Assembly (NCBI GenBank): GCA_964572825.1
Contig: CAZNGS010000090.1
Coordinates: 1-15,495, forward strand
DNA length: 15,495 nucleotides
Source of the DNA: CAYVBE01 sp964572825
GTDB taxonomy: Bacteria; Planctomycetota; Brocadiia; SM23-32
Direction of reading: 5' to 3'
The position numbers and the translations under genes were made by a program. Shown here in pieces: positions 1-8,700 of this stretch. A model generated the notes under the pieces. The model saw nothing but the letters and a program-made list of their open reading frames with translations, ran no database searches and was not told the DNA's origin. Each line of letters opens with the position of its first letter. The first letter of the stretch is position 1.

Positions 1-344
1 CCTTCAACCGCGAGTGGTGCAAGAACGAGATGGCCGAGACCCGGAAGGTGCTCGATGAACTCGAGAAGGCCACCGAGGGCATCCCCCTGCCGCCGAAGCC
101 CGAGCGCGTGGCGCCCACCGGGCACACCTACGGCTACGACTTCACCGACAAGGACCCCGAGGACATCCCCAACCTGAACAACTACGAGCTCCAGCACGCC
201 GTCTTCTACGCCAACAGCATGATAGACAGCGGCGAGCCGGAGTACGTGGAGAAGGGAAAGACCCTGATGCGACGCATCTTCGACGAGTTCGACCGCCGTG
301 GGGCCAGGGGCATCCGCCACCCGGCCATCCGGGATGAGGATTAG
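1..344 (+). CDS. C-terminal part of an unrecognised soluble protein (5' end outside window)
   Basis: The frame is open from base 3 to the TAG at 342-344, giving 113 visible residues. An internal ATG lies at 30, but codons before it (reading FNREWCKNE) are also open and have protein-like composition, so the gene most likely begins upstream of the window. The visible part is strongly charged, has a probable helical stretch (MAETRKVLDELEKA) and a second amphipathic region near the end (LMRRIFDEFDRRGARG), and shows no membrane segment or known catalytic motif. I do not recognise the family. It lies 75 bases upstream of the sulfatase on the same strand, so it may share that transcript, but function cannot be inferred from this. 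The reading frame is secure; the identity is unknown. Confidence 0.7.
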   Translation, partial: FNREWCKNEMAETRKVLDELEKATEGIPLPPKPERVAPTGHTYGYDFTDKDPEDIPNLNNYELQHAVFYANSMIDSGEPEYVEKGKTLMRRIFDEFDRRGARGIRHPAIRDED

Positions 345-375
345 CGCTGCCGGGCGCCTGTGGTAGGCCCTCGCC

Positions 376-403
376 CGCGTCCGTCCGTGTAAGTCCGTGT
401 GAA
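376..403 (+). repeat. TCCGTGT-rich spacer repeat, copy A
   Basis: This segment reads GTCCGTCCGTGT, two variable bases, then GTCCGTGT. A second copy at 1748-1775 matches it at 23 of 28 positions by hand alignment. The two copies lie in the two spacers that flank the sulfatase gene. This copy ends just before the ribosome-binding site of the sulfatase. It looks like a low-complexity family built on a TCCGTGT unit rather than a transposon end. Its role is unknown. Confidence 0.6.
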
Positions 404-407
404 ACCC

Positions 408-414
408 AAAGGAG
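408..414 (+). promoter_or_regulatory. Ribosome-binding site fixing the sulfatase start
   Basis: AAAGGAG lies 5 bases before the ATG at 420. An in-frame GTG at 399 has no comparable site in front of it and an in-frame TAA at 390-392 rules out a longer protein, so the ATG is the preferred start. The choice matters because it shows the sulfatase has no signal peptide. Confidence 0.75.
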
Positions 415-419
415 ACCAG

Positions 420-1721
420 ATGCCGCAAACAGACACAGCACAGCCGCGAGAGCGCCCCAACATCGTTGTGATTATCGCCGATGACATGGGCTGGGGCGAC
501 GTGGGATATCACGGAGCGCCGGTCGAAACCCCGAACATAGACCGCCTGGCGCAGGAGGGGCTGGAGCTGGACCGTTTCTACGTCTGCCCCGTCTGCAGTC
601 CGACGCGCACCGGGGTCATGACCGGGCGCTACCCCAACCGGATGGGCATGCACGGTCACCCCACGCAGTATGCCGAGAATAAGGGGCTTCCCCCGGACGA
701 GGTCACCCTGGCGGACGTGCTGGCGGAGGCCGGATACCTCCACCGCCACGCCATTGGCAAGTGGCATCTGGGCACCGCGGCCACCTGCTTCCACCCCGTG
801 AACGGCGGCTTCACGGGATTCTATGGCCACTACTGCGGAATGATAGATTACTGGACGCACGAGCGCGGCGGGGAACTCGATTGGCACCGCGGGTATGACT
901 CCAGTTACGACGAGGGTTATTCGACACACCTGATGACCCGCGAGGCGGTCCGGTTCATCAACTCCGTGCCCTCGGACGATCCGTTTTTCCTCTACCTCGC
1001 CTACAACGCGGTACATACCCCGGTACAGGCACCCGAGGAAGAGGTGGCTCGTTACCAGGGCGCGGACCTGCCGGAGGAGCAGTGCCCGACCTACGCCGCT
1101 ATGGCCACGGTCATGGACCGGGGCATCGGCGAGGTGCTGGATGCGCTGGAGCGTAAGGGTGTCGCGGACAATACCCTGGTGTGGTTCTTTTCGGACAACG
1201 GGGCGGTCGGCCGCGGCGGGCTGGGGCACAACCGCCCTCTGCGCGGTCGCAAGGGCACCCCTTTTGAGGGAGGTGTGCGCGTGCCGGCGGCAGTACGGTG
1301 GCCGACCCGAATCGAGGGCGGCAGGAAGGTGGACGCGGTGATGGGATACGTTGACCTGCTGCCCACACTGGCGGCCGCTGCGGGGCTCGACTACGGATCG
1401 CCCCGGCCCCTCGACGGCATGGATGTTCTGGGCGTGCTGACCGGAGAAGATTCGCCCACCGACCGGGCCTTCTACCCCGACCGAGGGGCGGTGGTGACGC
1501 GGCGATGGAAGCTGGCAGAGGACGCGCTCTACGACCTGGAAAGCGACCCGGCGGAGACCACGGACGTCGCCGACCGGTTCCCCGAGGTCCACGCCCGTAT
1601 GTGCGAGCACCGTGACTACTTCCTGTCCCTTGCAGGCGATCCCTACGTGCCGCCCGGCATGCCCGAGGAGAAGGACGCACCGCCCGAGGAATGGAAGATG
1701 CCCGAGACAGGAACAAGGTGA
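420..1721 (+). CDS. Sulfatase, formylglycine-dependent (type I, Cys type), no signal peptide
   Basis: A 433-residue alkaline-phosphatase-superfamily sulfatase that should hydrolyse a sulfate ester, here probably on a glycan. The signature CSPTRTG puts the Cys that matures to formylglycine at residue 59 (bases 594-596) and the conserved Arg at 63. Metal ligands are visible as Asp21-Asp22 in IADDMGWGD and Asp259-Asn260 in FSDNG. Other active-site motifs are GKWHLG (Lys114, His116), NAVHTP (His199) and the GRKGTPFEGG region (Lys278). Length is normal for short single-domain sulfatases. The protein starts MPQTDTAQPRERPNIVVIIA with no leader, unlike most polysaccharide sulfatases and unlike the secreted glycosidases downstream, which suggests action on imported sulfated oligosaccharides or loss of the leader. 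It needs a formylglycine-generating enzyme, not encoded in this window. The family call is very secure; the substrate is not known. Confidence 0.95.
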   Translation: MPQTDTAQPRERPNIVVIIADDMGWGDVGYHGAPVETPNIDRLAQEGLELDRFYVCPVCSPTRTGVMTGRYPNRMGMHGHPTQYAENKGLPPDEVTLADVLAEAGYLHRHAIGKWHLGTAATCFHPVNGGFTGFYGHYCGMIDYWTHERGGELDWHRGYDSSYDEGYSTHLMTREAVRFINSVPSDDPFFLYLAYNAVHTPVQAPEEEVARYQGADLPEEQCPTYAAMATVMDRGIGEVLDALERKGVADNTLVWFFSDNGAVGRGGLGHNRPLRGRKGTPFEGGVRVPAAVRWPTRIEGGRKVDAVMGYVDLLPTLAAAAGLDYGSPRPLDGMDVLGVLTGEDSPTDRAFYPDRGAVVTRRWKLAEDALYDLESDPAETTDVADRFPEVHARMCEHRDYFLSLAGDPYVPPGMPEEKDAPPEEWKMPETGTR

Positions 1722-1725
1722 ATAT

Positions 1726-1757
1726 GACGGACGACGGCCAAGCCGTCCGTGTCCGTC
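1726..1757 (+). terminator. Strong bulged hairpin just after the sulfatase stop
   Basis: GACGGAC followed by GACGGC (1726-1738), a CAA loop, then GCCGTC, a three-base CGT bulge and GTCCGTC (1742-1757). All 13 base pairs are Watson-Crick and GC-rich. It begins 4 bases after the TGA at 1719-1721. No run of T follows, so it is not a classical intrinsic terminator. It could act as a GC-rich terminator, a 3' stabilising element or an attenuator between the sulfatase and the next gene. The right arm overlaps spacer repeat copy B. Confidence 0.5.
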
Positions 1758-1775
1758 CGTGTTGGTCCGTGTAAG
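1748..1775 (+). repeat. TCCGTGT-rich spacer repeat, copy B
   Basis: Second copy of the repeat at 376-403, with the same GTCCGTCCGTGT, two variable bases, GTCCGTGT structure. Another GTCCGT unit lies directly upstream, so the TCCGT unit is reiterated four times between 1744 and 1772. The rest of the spacer up to 1826 is rich in CACAG/CAGAGA/CCACA words. This strand-biased low-complexity text contrasts with the coding DNA on either side. Confidence 0.6.
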
Positions 1776-1840
1776 TGCACCCGGCCAAAAGGGTCACAGC
1801 AGAGATAGACGCAGCCACAAGCCCACAGGAGAAAGTACCG

Positions 1841-2818
1841 ATGACTGAGAGGAGGCGCCTGTTCAGCGGGGACAGTTTCTGGAATGCGCCCATCCCTCCG
1901 GACCCGGAGTTGGACGCGCGCAGCGAGCACTACATCTCCTGCTGGGAGAAGGAACCCACCGGGGGGCTGCACATCAACGCCAACAGCTTCACCGTGCCCG
2001 TCTACGACGTGGACGCCACGACGCCCCTGCGGACGGTGGCGCAGAGGCCCACCTCCCCGGAAGCGCAGGCCCGATCCGTGACTCGGCACCGGCAGTTCAG
2101 GCATGGCAAAGATTTCCCCGAGCAGGTCCCCGTCCCGGACCGCGCGGTTCCGGACCCCGCCGGCGACAACCACATCGGCCTGGTGGACTGGGAGCGCCGC
2201 CTTGCGTGGGACATGTGGGGGGCGCTGAAGCTGGAAGACGGCTCGTGGCAGTCCTACACCGGAATGCATTACTCCATTGACGGGCCGGGCGTGTTCAAGA
2301 CGAGCGATTTCGACGTCGAGAACGGCGACTCCATCCATTATCACGGTCCCGGGCGGGCCTCCGGCGTGCCCGTCATCGCCGGGCTGGCCATGCGGCACGA
2401 GATCGCGTCGGGACGCATAGAGTACAAGCTGTCCTTCGCCGCCCGTTACAACGGTTATCAGCGCTTCACCTTTCCGGCCGCGTGGACGGACGGGCGCTAT
2501 GTGGACGGCCTGCCCGAGGGGGCGGTGGTGCAGCTTGACCCGGCCCTCGATCTGGACCAGTTTGAGCTGACCGAGGCGGCGGGGGTGATCTGCCGGGCCC
2601 TCCAGGAGTACGGAATGGTCAATGTCGACGGCGCAGCGGGCACCCTCGTGTACGTGGAGGGGCTGTACGGAGACCCCGAGCACTCGTGGGAAGGCCTGCT
2701 TGACGAGGACGAACCCAAGCAGATACCGGTCCGCCATTTCCGGGTGCTCAAGATGGATTCCATCACGCCGATGGGAGACGGACGTAAAGGACTTCGGCTC
2801 GAATTGCCTTCAGATTGA
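1841..2818 (+). CDS. Conserved protein of unknown function, possibly carbohydrate-active
   Basis: A 325-residue protein starting MTERRRLFSGDSFWNAPIP. The ATG at 1841 is chosen because AGGAG lies at 1827-1831; an in-frame GTG at 1775 lies inside the spacer repeat and has no such site. Recognisable blocks are DSFWNAPIP near residue 11, WDMWGALKLEDGSW in the middle, GVPVIAGLAMRHEIASGRI around 178-196, and LPEGAVVQLDPALDL with ALQEYGMVNVDGAAGT in the last third. I recall similar block order in uncharacterised bacterial proteins, but I cannot name the family or assign catalytic residues. Many short beta-rich segments with aromatic residues suggest a jelly-roll-like fold (inference). No signal peptide or membrane segment is visible. 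Its TGA at 2816-2818 overlaps the ribosome-binding site of the following glycosidase gene, so the two products are probably made together and the protein likely belongs to the same glycan pathway. Confidence 0.85.
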   Translation: MTERRRLFSGDSFWNAPIPPDPELDARSEHYISCWEKEPTGGLHINANSFTVPVYDVDATTPLRTVAQRPTSPEAQARSVTRHRQFRHGKDFPEQVPVPDRAVPDPAGDNHIGLVDWERRLAWDMWGALKLEDGSWQSYTGMHYSIDGPGVFKTSDFDVENGDSIHYHGPGRASGVPVIAGLAMRHEIASGRIEYKLSFAARYNGYQRFTFPAAWTDGRYVDGLPEGAVVQLDPALDLDQFELTEAAGVICRALQEYGMVNVDGAAGTLVYVEGLYGDPEHSWEGLLDEDEPKQIPVRHFRVLKMDSITPMGDGRKGLRLELPSD

Positions 2819-2822
2819 GGAG
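2818..2822 (+). promoter_or_regulatory. Ribosome-binding site overlapping the upstream stop codon
   Basis: AGGAG begins on the last base of the preceding TGA stop and lies 7 bases before the GTG at 2830. It decides that GTG rather than the in-frame TTG at 2815 as the start, and it implies translational coupling of the two genes. Confidence 0.75.
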
Positions 2823-2829
2823 TGAACAG

Positions 2830-5697
2830 GTGAAATGCGATATCGGCGGGTTGATCGGCTTGTGTTCGGTGTGTCTGGTGGCGCCCGCTCTGTGGTCGAC
2901 CACGGTTTTCGGCGCCGGGGAGCACCGCTTGACCGTGGTTGGTTGCGACCGGATGGGCGTGGCCGTACTGCGGGATGACGCCGTGCTGTTCAAGCTGAAG
3001 AGCACCTTCCACGGCTGGGGGTGGAAACAGCCGCGCCTGGAGGAGTTGCCCCGCGTGAGGAACGGCGTGCGGGAGTTCGCCCAGGAACTTGCTTTCTACG
3101 AACGGTGGTTTGATAGCGAACCGCTCGACGGGCGGATCGACCTGAGATATACGCTGAGGCAGACCGGGGACAGCACGTTCCTCATGACCTTTGCGTGCCG
3201 CCCGGACAGGGACATGCGATTCGCCATGCCCGGCCGGATGGAGGAACCGAAGGCGACGGTCGGCCCCGTGGTACCGCCCTGCCCCTACCTGGACGGCGGC
3301 ACATGCCGGCTCGTTCACGAGGACGGTACGGTCGAGGAGATGCCATTCCCGACACCGCGCGGCAGCAGCGACGGTGTTCAGGCGGCGATCTTCCGGACAG
3401 CCGAAGGGGAGACCATCCGTTTCTCTTTCGATCCTGCCCTTCAGGTCCACCGCGACACGAACGAAACGCGCTTCTGGGCGCAGTCCGACGGGACGGTTCA
3501 GGCCGGCGAGACCTATACCCAGAAGATCACGATGGAACTGCCCCGTGCTGCGGAATTCGAGCCCGAAAACCGCTGGGTGGATACCTCCAACTGGATTGGA
3601 CTCGATATCGACAACGATTTTACCTCGCCGAGCCCCATCGCCATGGATAGCTGGCAGGACCGGCCCGCCGGCGAGCACGGCTTCCTGCAGATGAAGGGCG
3701 ACCGCTTCGAGTTCGAGGACGGCACACCCGGGCGCTTCTGGGGCGTCAACCTCATCAACCACCAGGTGGATCGGGAACTGTTCGACCGGTGGGCACAGGC
3801 GCTCTCGAAGTACGGCGTCAACCTGGTGCGCATGGTGGCCTTCGGGGTGCCGAACAACGACAAATGGGCCCATTACATTAAGTTGCAGGACGTGAACGAT
3901 GGCCTGAAGTTCGACCCCGAGAGCATAGACCTGTTCGATTACGGCTTCGCCCGCATGAAGGAGAAAGGCATCTACGTCGGCTTCTCGCCCTTCTACGGCT
4001 GGTATCCGACCCCGGCCGATAAAGGGCGCCTCATTGACTACGACGAGCTGACGAAGATCCTGCGCAAGGGCTTCCCACGCGCCGGCAGCTTCTACGGCGT
4101 CACCTGCATCGCGCCCGACGTCCAGAAGCTGCAGATCGAGTTCCACAGGCGACTTCTCGACCATCGGAATCCATATACGGGCCTGCGCTACGCCGACGAC
4201 CCTGCGCTGGCTTACGTGGAACTGCAGAACGAGGAGAACGTCTTCCTGCAACTATTCCGGCTGGAAGGCCAACTGGCACAATGCCCCACGTACAGGAAGC
4301 TGTTCTACGGGCGCTTCGCCGACTGGTTGGAGGACAAATACGGCTCGCGGGAGAAGCTGGCCGAAGCGTGGGGCAGTGAGCTGCAAGAATCCGAAAGCCT
4401 CGAAGATGCCAACATCTCACCCTTCCCCGGCTGGTTCCAGGGCAACACCTCCTCGCCCCGCATCGCGGACCAGATGACGTTCATCTACAGCACTCAGCGG
4501 GACTATTACCGGCGCTTCGCCCAGGCCGTCCGCGAGACCGGTTACCGGGGAGCGATCGATGGCTCGTGCTGGCAGGCGTCCAACTGGCTGGGTCACCTCT
4601 ACAACGTGCTTTCGGACCGGGACATCGGCTTCATCGACCGCCACAACTACGCCACGGCCGACCTGAAGAATCCGGGTGTGGGCCTGCTCAGCGCCGGCCT
4701 GCAGGCTGTGCTGGACCGGCCGTTCAGCTTCTCCGAATGGCACGGCGGCTACCGGGTGGGCATGGCGCTGGACGTGCCGATGATTGCGGTGTACGGCATG
4801 GGCCTGCAGGGCTGGGACATGTCCATGGAGTTCGCGTGGACGCACGCCGGCGCCCTTCCCTACGATCACCTGGGCATAAACGACGTCTGCAATGATTACG
4901 GCGTTCTCTGCCAGTATCCCGCCCTGGCCCGCATGGTGCGCCGCGGTGACGTGCGGCAGGGCAAGGTGGTGGGCAACCGCCGGGTCAGCATCCCGGCGCT
5001 CAAAGAGCGCGGGGATGTCGGATTCGAGGAGCAGTTCAGCCTGCTGGGCGGGGCCAACAACAAGCGCTTCAACGCCGCCGTGCCGCAGGCCGCGCTGGCG
5101 GCCGGGCGTGTGGTGCTCGAATACGTGGACGGCCCGGTTCAAGACCCCGTCATCGACAGGAGTGGCCCCCATATCGACGAAAAGGCGCGGACCGCGCGTT
5201 CCACAACCGGCCAGTTGCTGTGGGACACCTCGGAGCGGGGGTTCTTCACGGTAAACACCCCCGGTACCAAGGCGGTTATCGGCTATGGCAGCGGCAGGCC
5301 CCACGAACTGGGAGAGATCACGATTGAGCAGCAATCACCCTACGCGCACATTTACGTGACGGCAACGGGTAAGGAGCGCGAGATCGCCGGCGCCGATCGG
5401 CTGCTGGTGACGGCGTTAGCCCGCATGGTGGACCGTGGGACTCGATTCGACCAGTTCAGCAAGGCGCCTCTCGTGCGGCCGGAGCCGAAGGTCGGCCCGC
5501 TGCTGATGGAGCCGGTAAAAGCGACCATCACGCTGCGGGGGAGGAAGTCTGCCCGGGTCTACGCCCTCGACCACGACGGCCGCAAACCCGACGACGCGGT
5601 CGAGATCCCGGTGGAGCGGACCCGTGATGGCCTGCGCCTCACCGTGGACGGACGCCGGACCGAGACGGTTTACTACATGGTCGAACTCGCCCGATAG
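2830..5697 (+). CDS. Secreted clan GH-A (cellulase/GH5-like) glycoside hydrolase
   Basis: A 955-residue protein with a leader starting MKCDIGGLIGLCSVCLVAPA; the hydrophobic core is clear, the n-region has only one Lys. Residues about 30-290 look like a beta-rich domain with no family I can name. The barrel begins near residue 302 with GRFWGVNLINHQ and KYGVNLVRM, typical of the first strands of a GH-A (beta/alpha)8 barrel. The probable acid/base is Glu468 in YVELQNEEN (the Asn-Glu strand-4 motif), and the probable nucleophile is Glu636 in FSFSEWHGGY. The last 250 residues are beta-rich and probably non-catalytic. The product should be a retaining glycosidase acting outside the cytoplasm. Linkage and substrate cannot be assigned, and it is longer than simple GH5 enzymes. 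GTG start; coupled to the upstream gene; ends in TAG TGA TAA, three consecutive in-frame stops. Confidence 0.88.
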   Translation: MKCDIGGLIGLCSVCLVAPALWSTTVFGAGEHRLTVVGCDRMGVAVLRDDAVLFKLKSTFHGWGWKQPRLEELPRVRNGVREFAQELAFYERWFDSEPLDGRIDLRYTLRQTGDSTFLMTFACRPDRDMRFAMPGRMEEPKATVGPVVPPCPYLDGGTCRLVHEDGTVEEMPFPTPRGSSDGVQAAIFRTAEGETIRFSFDPALQVHRDTNETRFWAQSDGTVQAGETYTQKITMELPRAAEFEPENRWVDTSNWIGLDIDNDFTSPSPIAMDSWQDRPAGEHGFLQMKGDRFEFEDGTPGRFWGVNLINHQVDRELFDRWAQALSKYGVNLVRMVAFGVPNNDKWAHYIKLQDVNDGLKFDPESIDLFDYGFARMKEKGIYVGFSPFYGWYPTPADKGRLIDYDELTKILRKGFPRAGSFYGVTCIAPDVQKLQIEFHRRLLDHRNPYTGLRYADDPALAYVELQNEENVFLQLFRLEGQLAQCPTYRKLFYGRFADWLEDKYGSREKLAEAWGSELQESESLEDANISPFPGWFQGNTSSPRIADQMTFIYSTQRDYYRRFAQAVRETGYRGAIDGSCWQASNWLGHLYNVLSDRDIGFIDRHNYATADLKNPGVGLLSAGLQAVLDRPFSFSEWHGGYRVGMALDVPMIAVYGMGLQGWDMSMEFAWTHAGALPYDHLGINDVCNDYGVLCQYPALARMVRRGDVRQGKVVGNRRVSIPALKERGDVGFEEQFSLLGGANNKRFNAAVPQAALAAGRVVLEYVDGPVQDPVIDRSGPHIDEKARTARSTTGQLLWDTSERGFFTVNTPGTKAVIGYGSGRPHELGEITIEQQSPYAHIYVTATGKEREIAGADRLLVTALARMVDRGTRFDQFSKAPLVRPEPKVGPLLMEPVKATITLRGRKSARVYALDHDGRKPDDAVEIPVERTRDGLRLTVDGRRTETVYYMVELAR

Positions 5698-5702
5698 TGA
5701 TA

Positions 5703-5715
5703 ATGGCCTGGCCAT
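5703..5715 (+). repeat. Short inverted repeat in the 82-base spacer
   Basis: ATGGCC and GGCCAT are perfect inverted arms around a single central T, starting at the last base of the triple stop. The rest of the spacer to 5779 holds a GGGAGG ribosome-binding site at 5770-5775 and no promoter I can support. The inverted repeat could be a protein-binding site or chance in GC-rich DNA. Confidence 0.3.
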
Positions 5716-5779
5716 GCGAACTGTACGCTCGGGACCCAGTTTCCAACGACTTCAGGTAATGAACCGCATGGGAGGACAG

Positions 5780-8700
5780 ATGAAAGGAAGAAGCATTCGA
5801 ATCTTGACCGTGGCGCTGGCGCTGGGCGCTACGCTGGCCGTCGGCGCCGCGCAAGAATCCCTGTCGGACATTCCCGACCAGGCCGTCACCAGGGAGAGCC
5901 TGGACCCGGAGGCTTACCGGGCGTTCAAGGCGCCGGTCGTGGCCCGTGTGACCCTGGACGCCATTCATGCAGAGCCTTCGCCGAAGCAGAGCTTCGTCTC
6001 CGGCACAAACGGCTTTCACGAGATCAACGCCATCAACCACTACCACGGTGGATTTGAGCCGATGGGCTTTCGCCCGAAATTCCGCGCCGCAGAGACCGCT
6101 TCGGACCGGGTGGTCCTGGACGCCGAGCACGCCCAGGCGATGGCGGAGGGGTTCTATGACGGGGCCCGCATCCGGGTTTACCATCCGATTAACGGCAAGC
6201 TGGTGAAGGTGCGCGATGGCATCGTGCCACCGGGCGGGCACCGCGCCAGCGGTTGGATGTCCACCCGCGGCCAGATTTCAACCCTGAAGGGCAAGACCGA
6301 CTTCAAGATGAAGCTCGACTCCAGCTTCCGGCCCGATCACGACTACTGGTTCTGCGTCAAGGCGGTGGACCAGTTCTACCAGTTCTCGGAAGCCTCCAAT
6401 GCCGTCCACGTTCGCACCGGGGATAAGACCGCTGGGCAGGAGAATCCCGAGCCGTATCCCGGCTGGCAGCGTTTCGACGTTCAGGCCGCCGACAAGCCGG
6501 CGCCCCCGCCTGCCCCGGAGAACTTTCGCGTCCGGCGGGACGGCGACATCCTGGAGTTCACCTGGGACCCGGTCGAGGCCGAACACCTGCGCGGGTACAA
6601 GATATTTGCGACCGGCTATGCGCCCGGGCAGCATAAGGGTTTCGAACTGGTTCTGGCAGGCCGGGAGCCGCGTCCCGACCAACTCGTCCAGAAGCACGAC
6701 ATCGTCTTCGTGGACCATTACAAGACCGCCCTCACCCCCGAGGACCGGTCGCCTTACGTCAACTGGCCCGCCCTCCGGGGGGCGATTGCCAGCCCGTTCA
6801 AGAAGGCGCACTTCCAGGAGCCCTATGGCCTCTGGTCGGACGCATCGGACAATTACCCGGCCACCTGGCAGTTGGTCGAACATCCCGATCCGATTCCCCG
6901 GGCGTTTGTAGGGCGTGGTTCCACCTGTCTGAAGTGGACGGTCGAAAGCGATGCCCTGACGGGCTTTCCGCTGACGCCCTATGCCCATAAAGCCGACACC
7001 TGGTATCCCGCGCTGCAGCCGGGGCAGTACACCTTCGAAGCATGGGTGCAGGGATCGGGGAGGGCCAGTCTCGTGTTCGTCGGCCCCTTCGCGCCGAAGG
7101 GGGTGGAGCTGCCCTACGGCCAGCGGGCGCATCCGGCCGCGGAATACCACATACCACCCCTTCAGATTCCCCTCACCGACCAATGGAGGAAGGTCACCGG
7201 TGCCTTCACCGTGCCCGCGTATCTGGAAGAAGGTCTGGGATGGATCTGCCTCGCGTTTCGTGGTCCCGGCACGCTGTATCTGGACAACCTGCGCATATAC
7301 CGGTCAGACCACCCCTACGGGCGTTACGCGCCGCTGACCCTCCGGCGCATCAACGAGTCGCACATGCGCTTCATGCGCACCCACGAACTGATCAAGACCA
7401 GATGGGGTTACACGCTGGAGGGCATGACCAACCATGCGTGCGGCAACAACTACTCGGCCGGCCGGTCGCACCTCCACACCTTCCACACCCTGCTGGAGAA
7501 CATGCGCGAGGCCGGCAACATCAGCCCCTGGTTGCAGGTCGAGATGTGCCTGAGCGAGCAGGAATGGCTGGGATTCGTGGAATGGCTCTGCGCCCCCTAC
7601 GATCCCGCCCGCGGGGATACGCCGGAGGAGAAGCCCTGGGCCTACAAGCGCTGGGCCATGGGGCAGAAGAAGCCCTGGATCGAGGAGTTCCCCGAGTTCG
7701 CTTTCGAGATTTCGAACGAGACGTGGAACCAGTCCTTCGCGCCCTACGACTGGGACTGGGGAATGGCCGTTACGGACGGCGCCACGGGCGAGCGCTACAG
7801 CTACGGTGGCACTTACGGGCTGTTCAACCAGTACGTGATCGACCTGATGCGTGAGAGCCCTTACTGGACCGACGAGGTGGAAAAGAAGACCAGGTTCATG
7901 CTCTGTGGCTGGTCCGCCGCCCCTCTGTTCGGGGCCGAGGCCGCCCGGCTGTGCCCGGCCGCCGACCAGGTGACCTACGCGTCCTATGTCCACAACCAGG
8001 GGCTGGGCGACCCCAAAGTCATCAACGACTTCAAGCGCTTCTACGTCATGCAATGGCCGTTGAGCGGCGTGAAACCACAGTTTTCCAGGGCAATGGACAC
8101 CGAGCGGCGGCTGCAGGCAGAAGGCGTGGACATCGGGTCGGGCGTCTACGAGTACGGCTACGCTTACTACGTGATGCCGGGTGACCCACCTGAGGCAAAG
8201 GAGGTGGACCAGCGGCTGGCCCGGAGCACGATCGGCGCGGTGGCGATATTCGACGCCGCCATGACGGGTGCCTCCCTGGGCATGCGGGACCAGGCCTTCT
8301 TCACCTTCGGGCACGAGATCGGCGCGTGGGGCTCGCACACCACGTTACCCTACGGCGGTCACGCATATCCCTTCTGGAAGGCTTTGATCCTGTTCAACCG
8401 CTACGGGACCGGGACCTTCCTGAAGACCGAGTTAACCAGCGCGCCACGCTGGGATTTCCCGGCCTACGAGACGGAGGACAACATGCGCCGGGTCAAGCGC
8501 GCGGCGATGCCCGATACGCCACTCGTCAGCGTCTACGCCACCATCCGGGGCGACCGCGTGACCGTCTTTCTCGTTTCGCGCAAGCTCGATGATTTCCCCG
8601 TGGAGGGAGATGCGGGGTTCACCCCTGTGACGCTGCGTCTGCCGTTCGATAGGGCAGATAAGATCACCCTCCACAAGCTGGCGGGTAAACCGCGCGCCGA

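Noticed and set aside
351..377. CGGGCG/CGCCCG inverted arms after the first gene as a terminator
   Set aside because: Only six pairs around a 15-base loop and no T-tract; expected by chance in DNA this GC-rich.
2497..4251. A 584-codon open frame on the - strand
   Set aside because: Opposite the coupled unknown-function and GH-A genes; no recognisable domains, explained by codon bias.
5624..5779. A longer 5' end for the large glycosidase, overlapping the previous gene
   Set aside because: The ATG at 5780 has GGGAGG in front and immediately gives a good signal peptide; the extra residues would bury that leader and overlap the upstream coding end.
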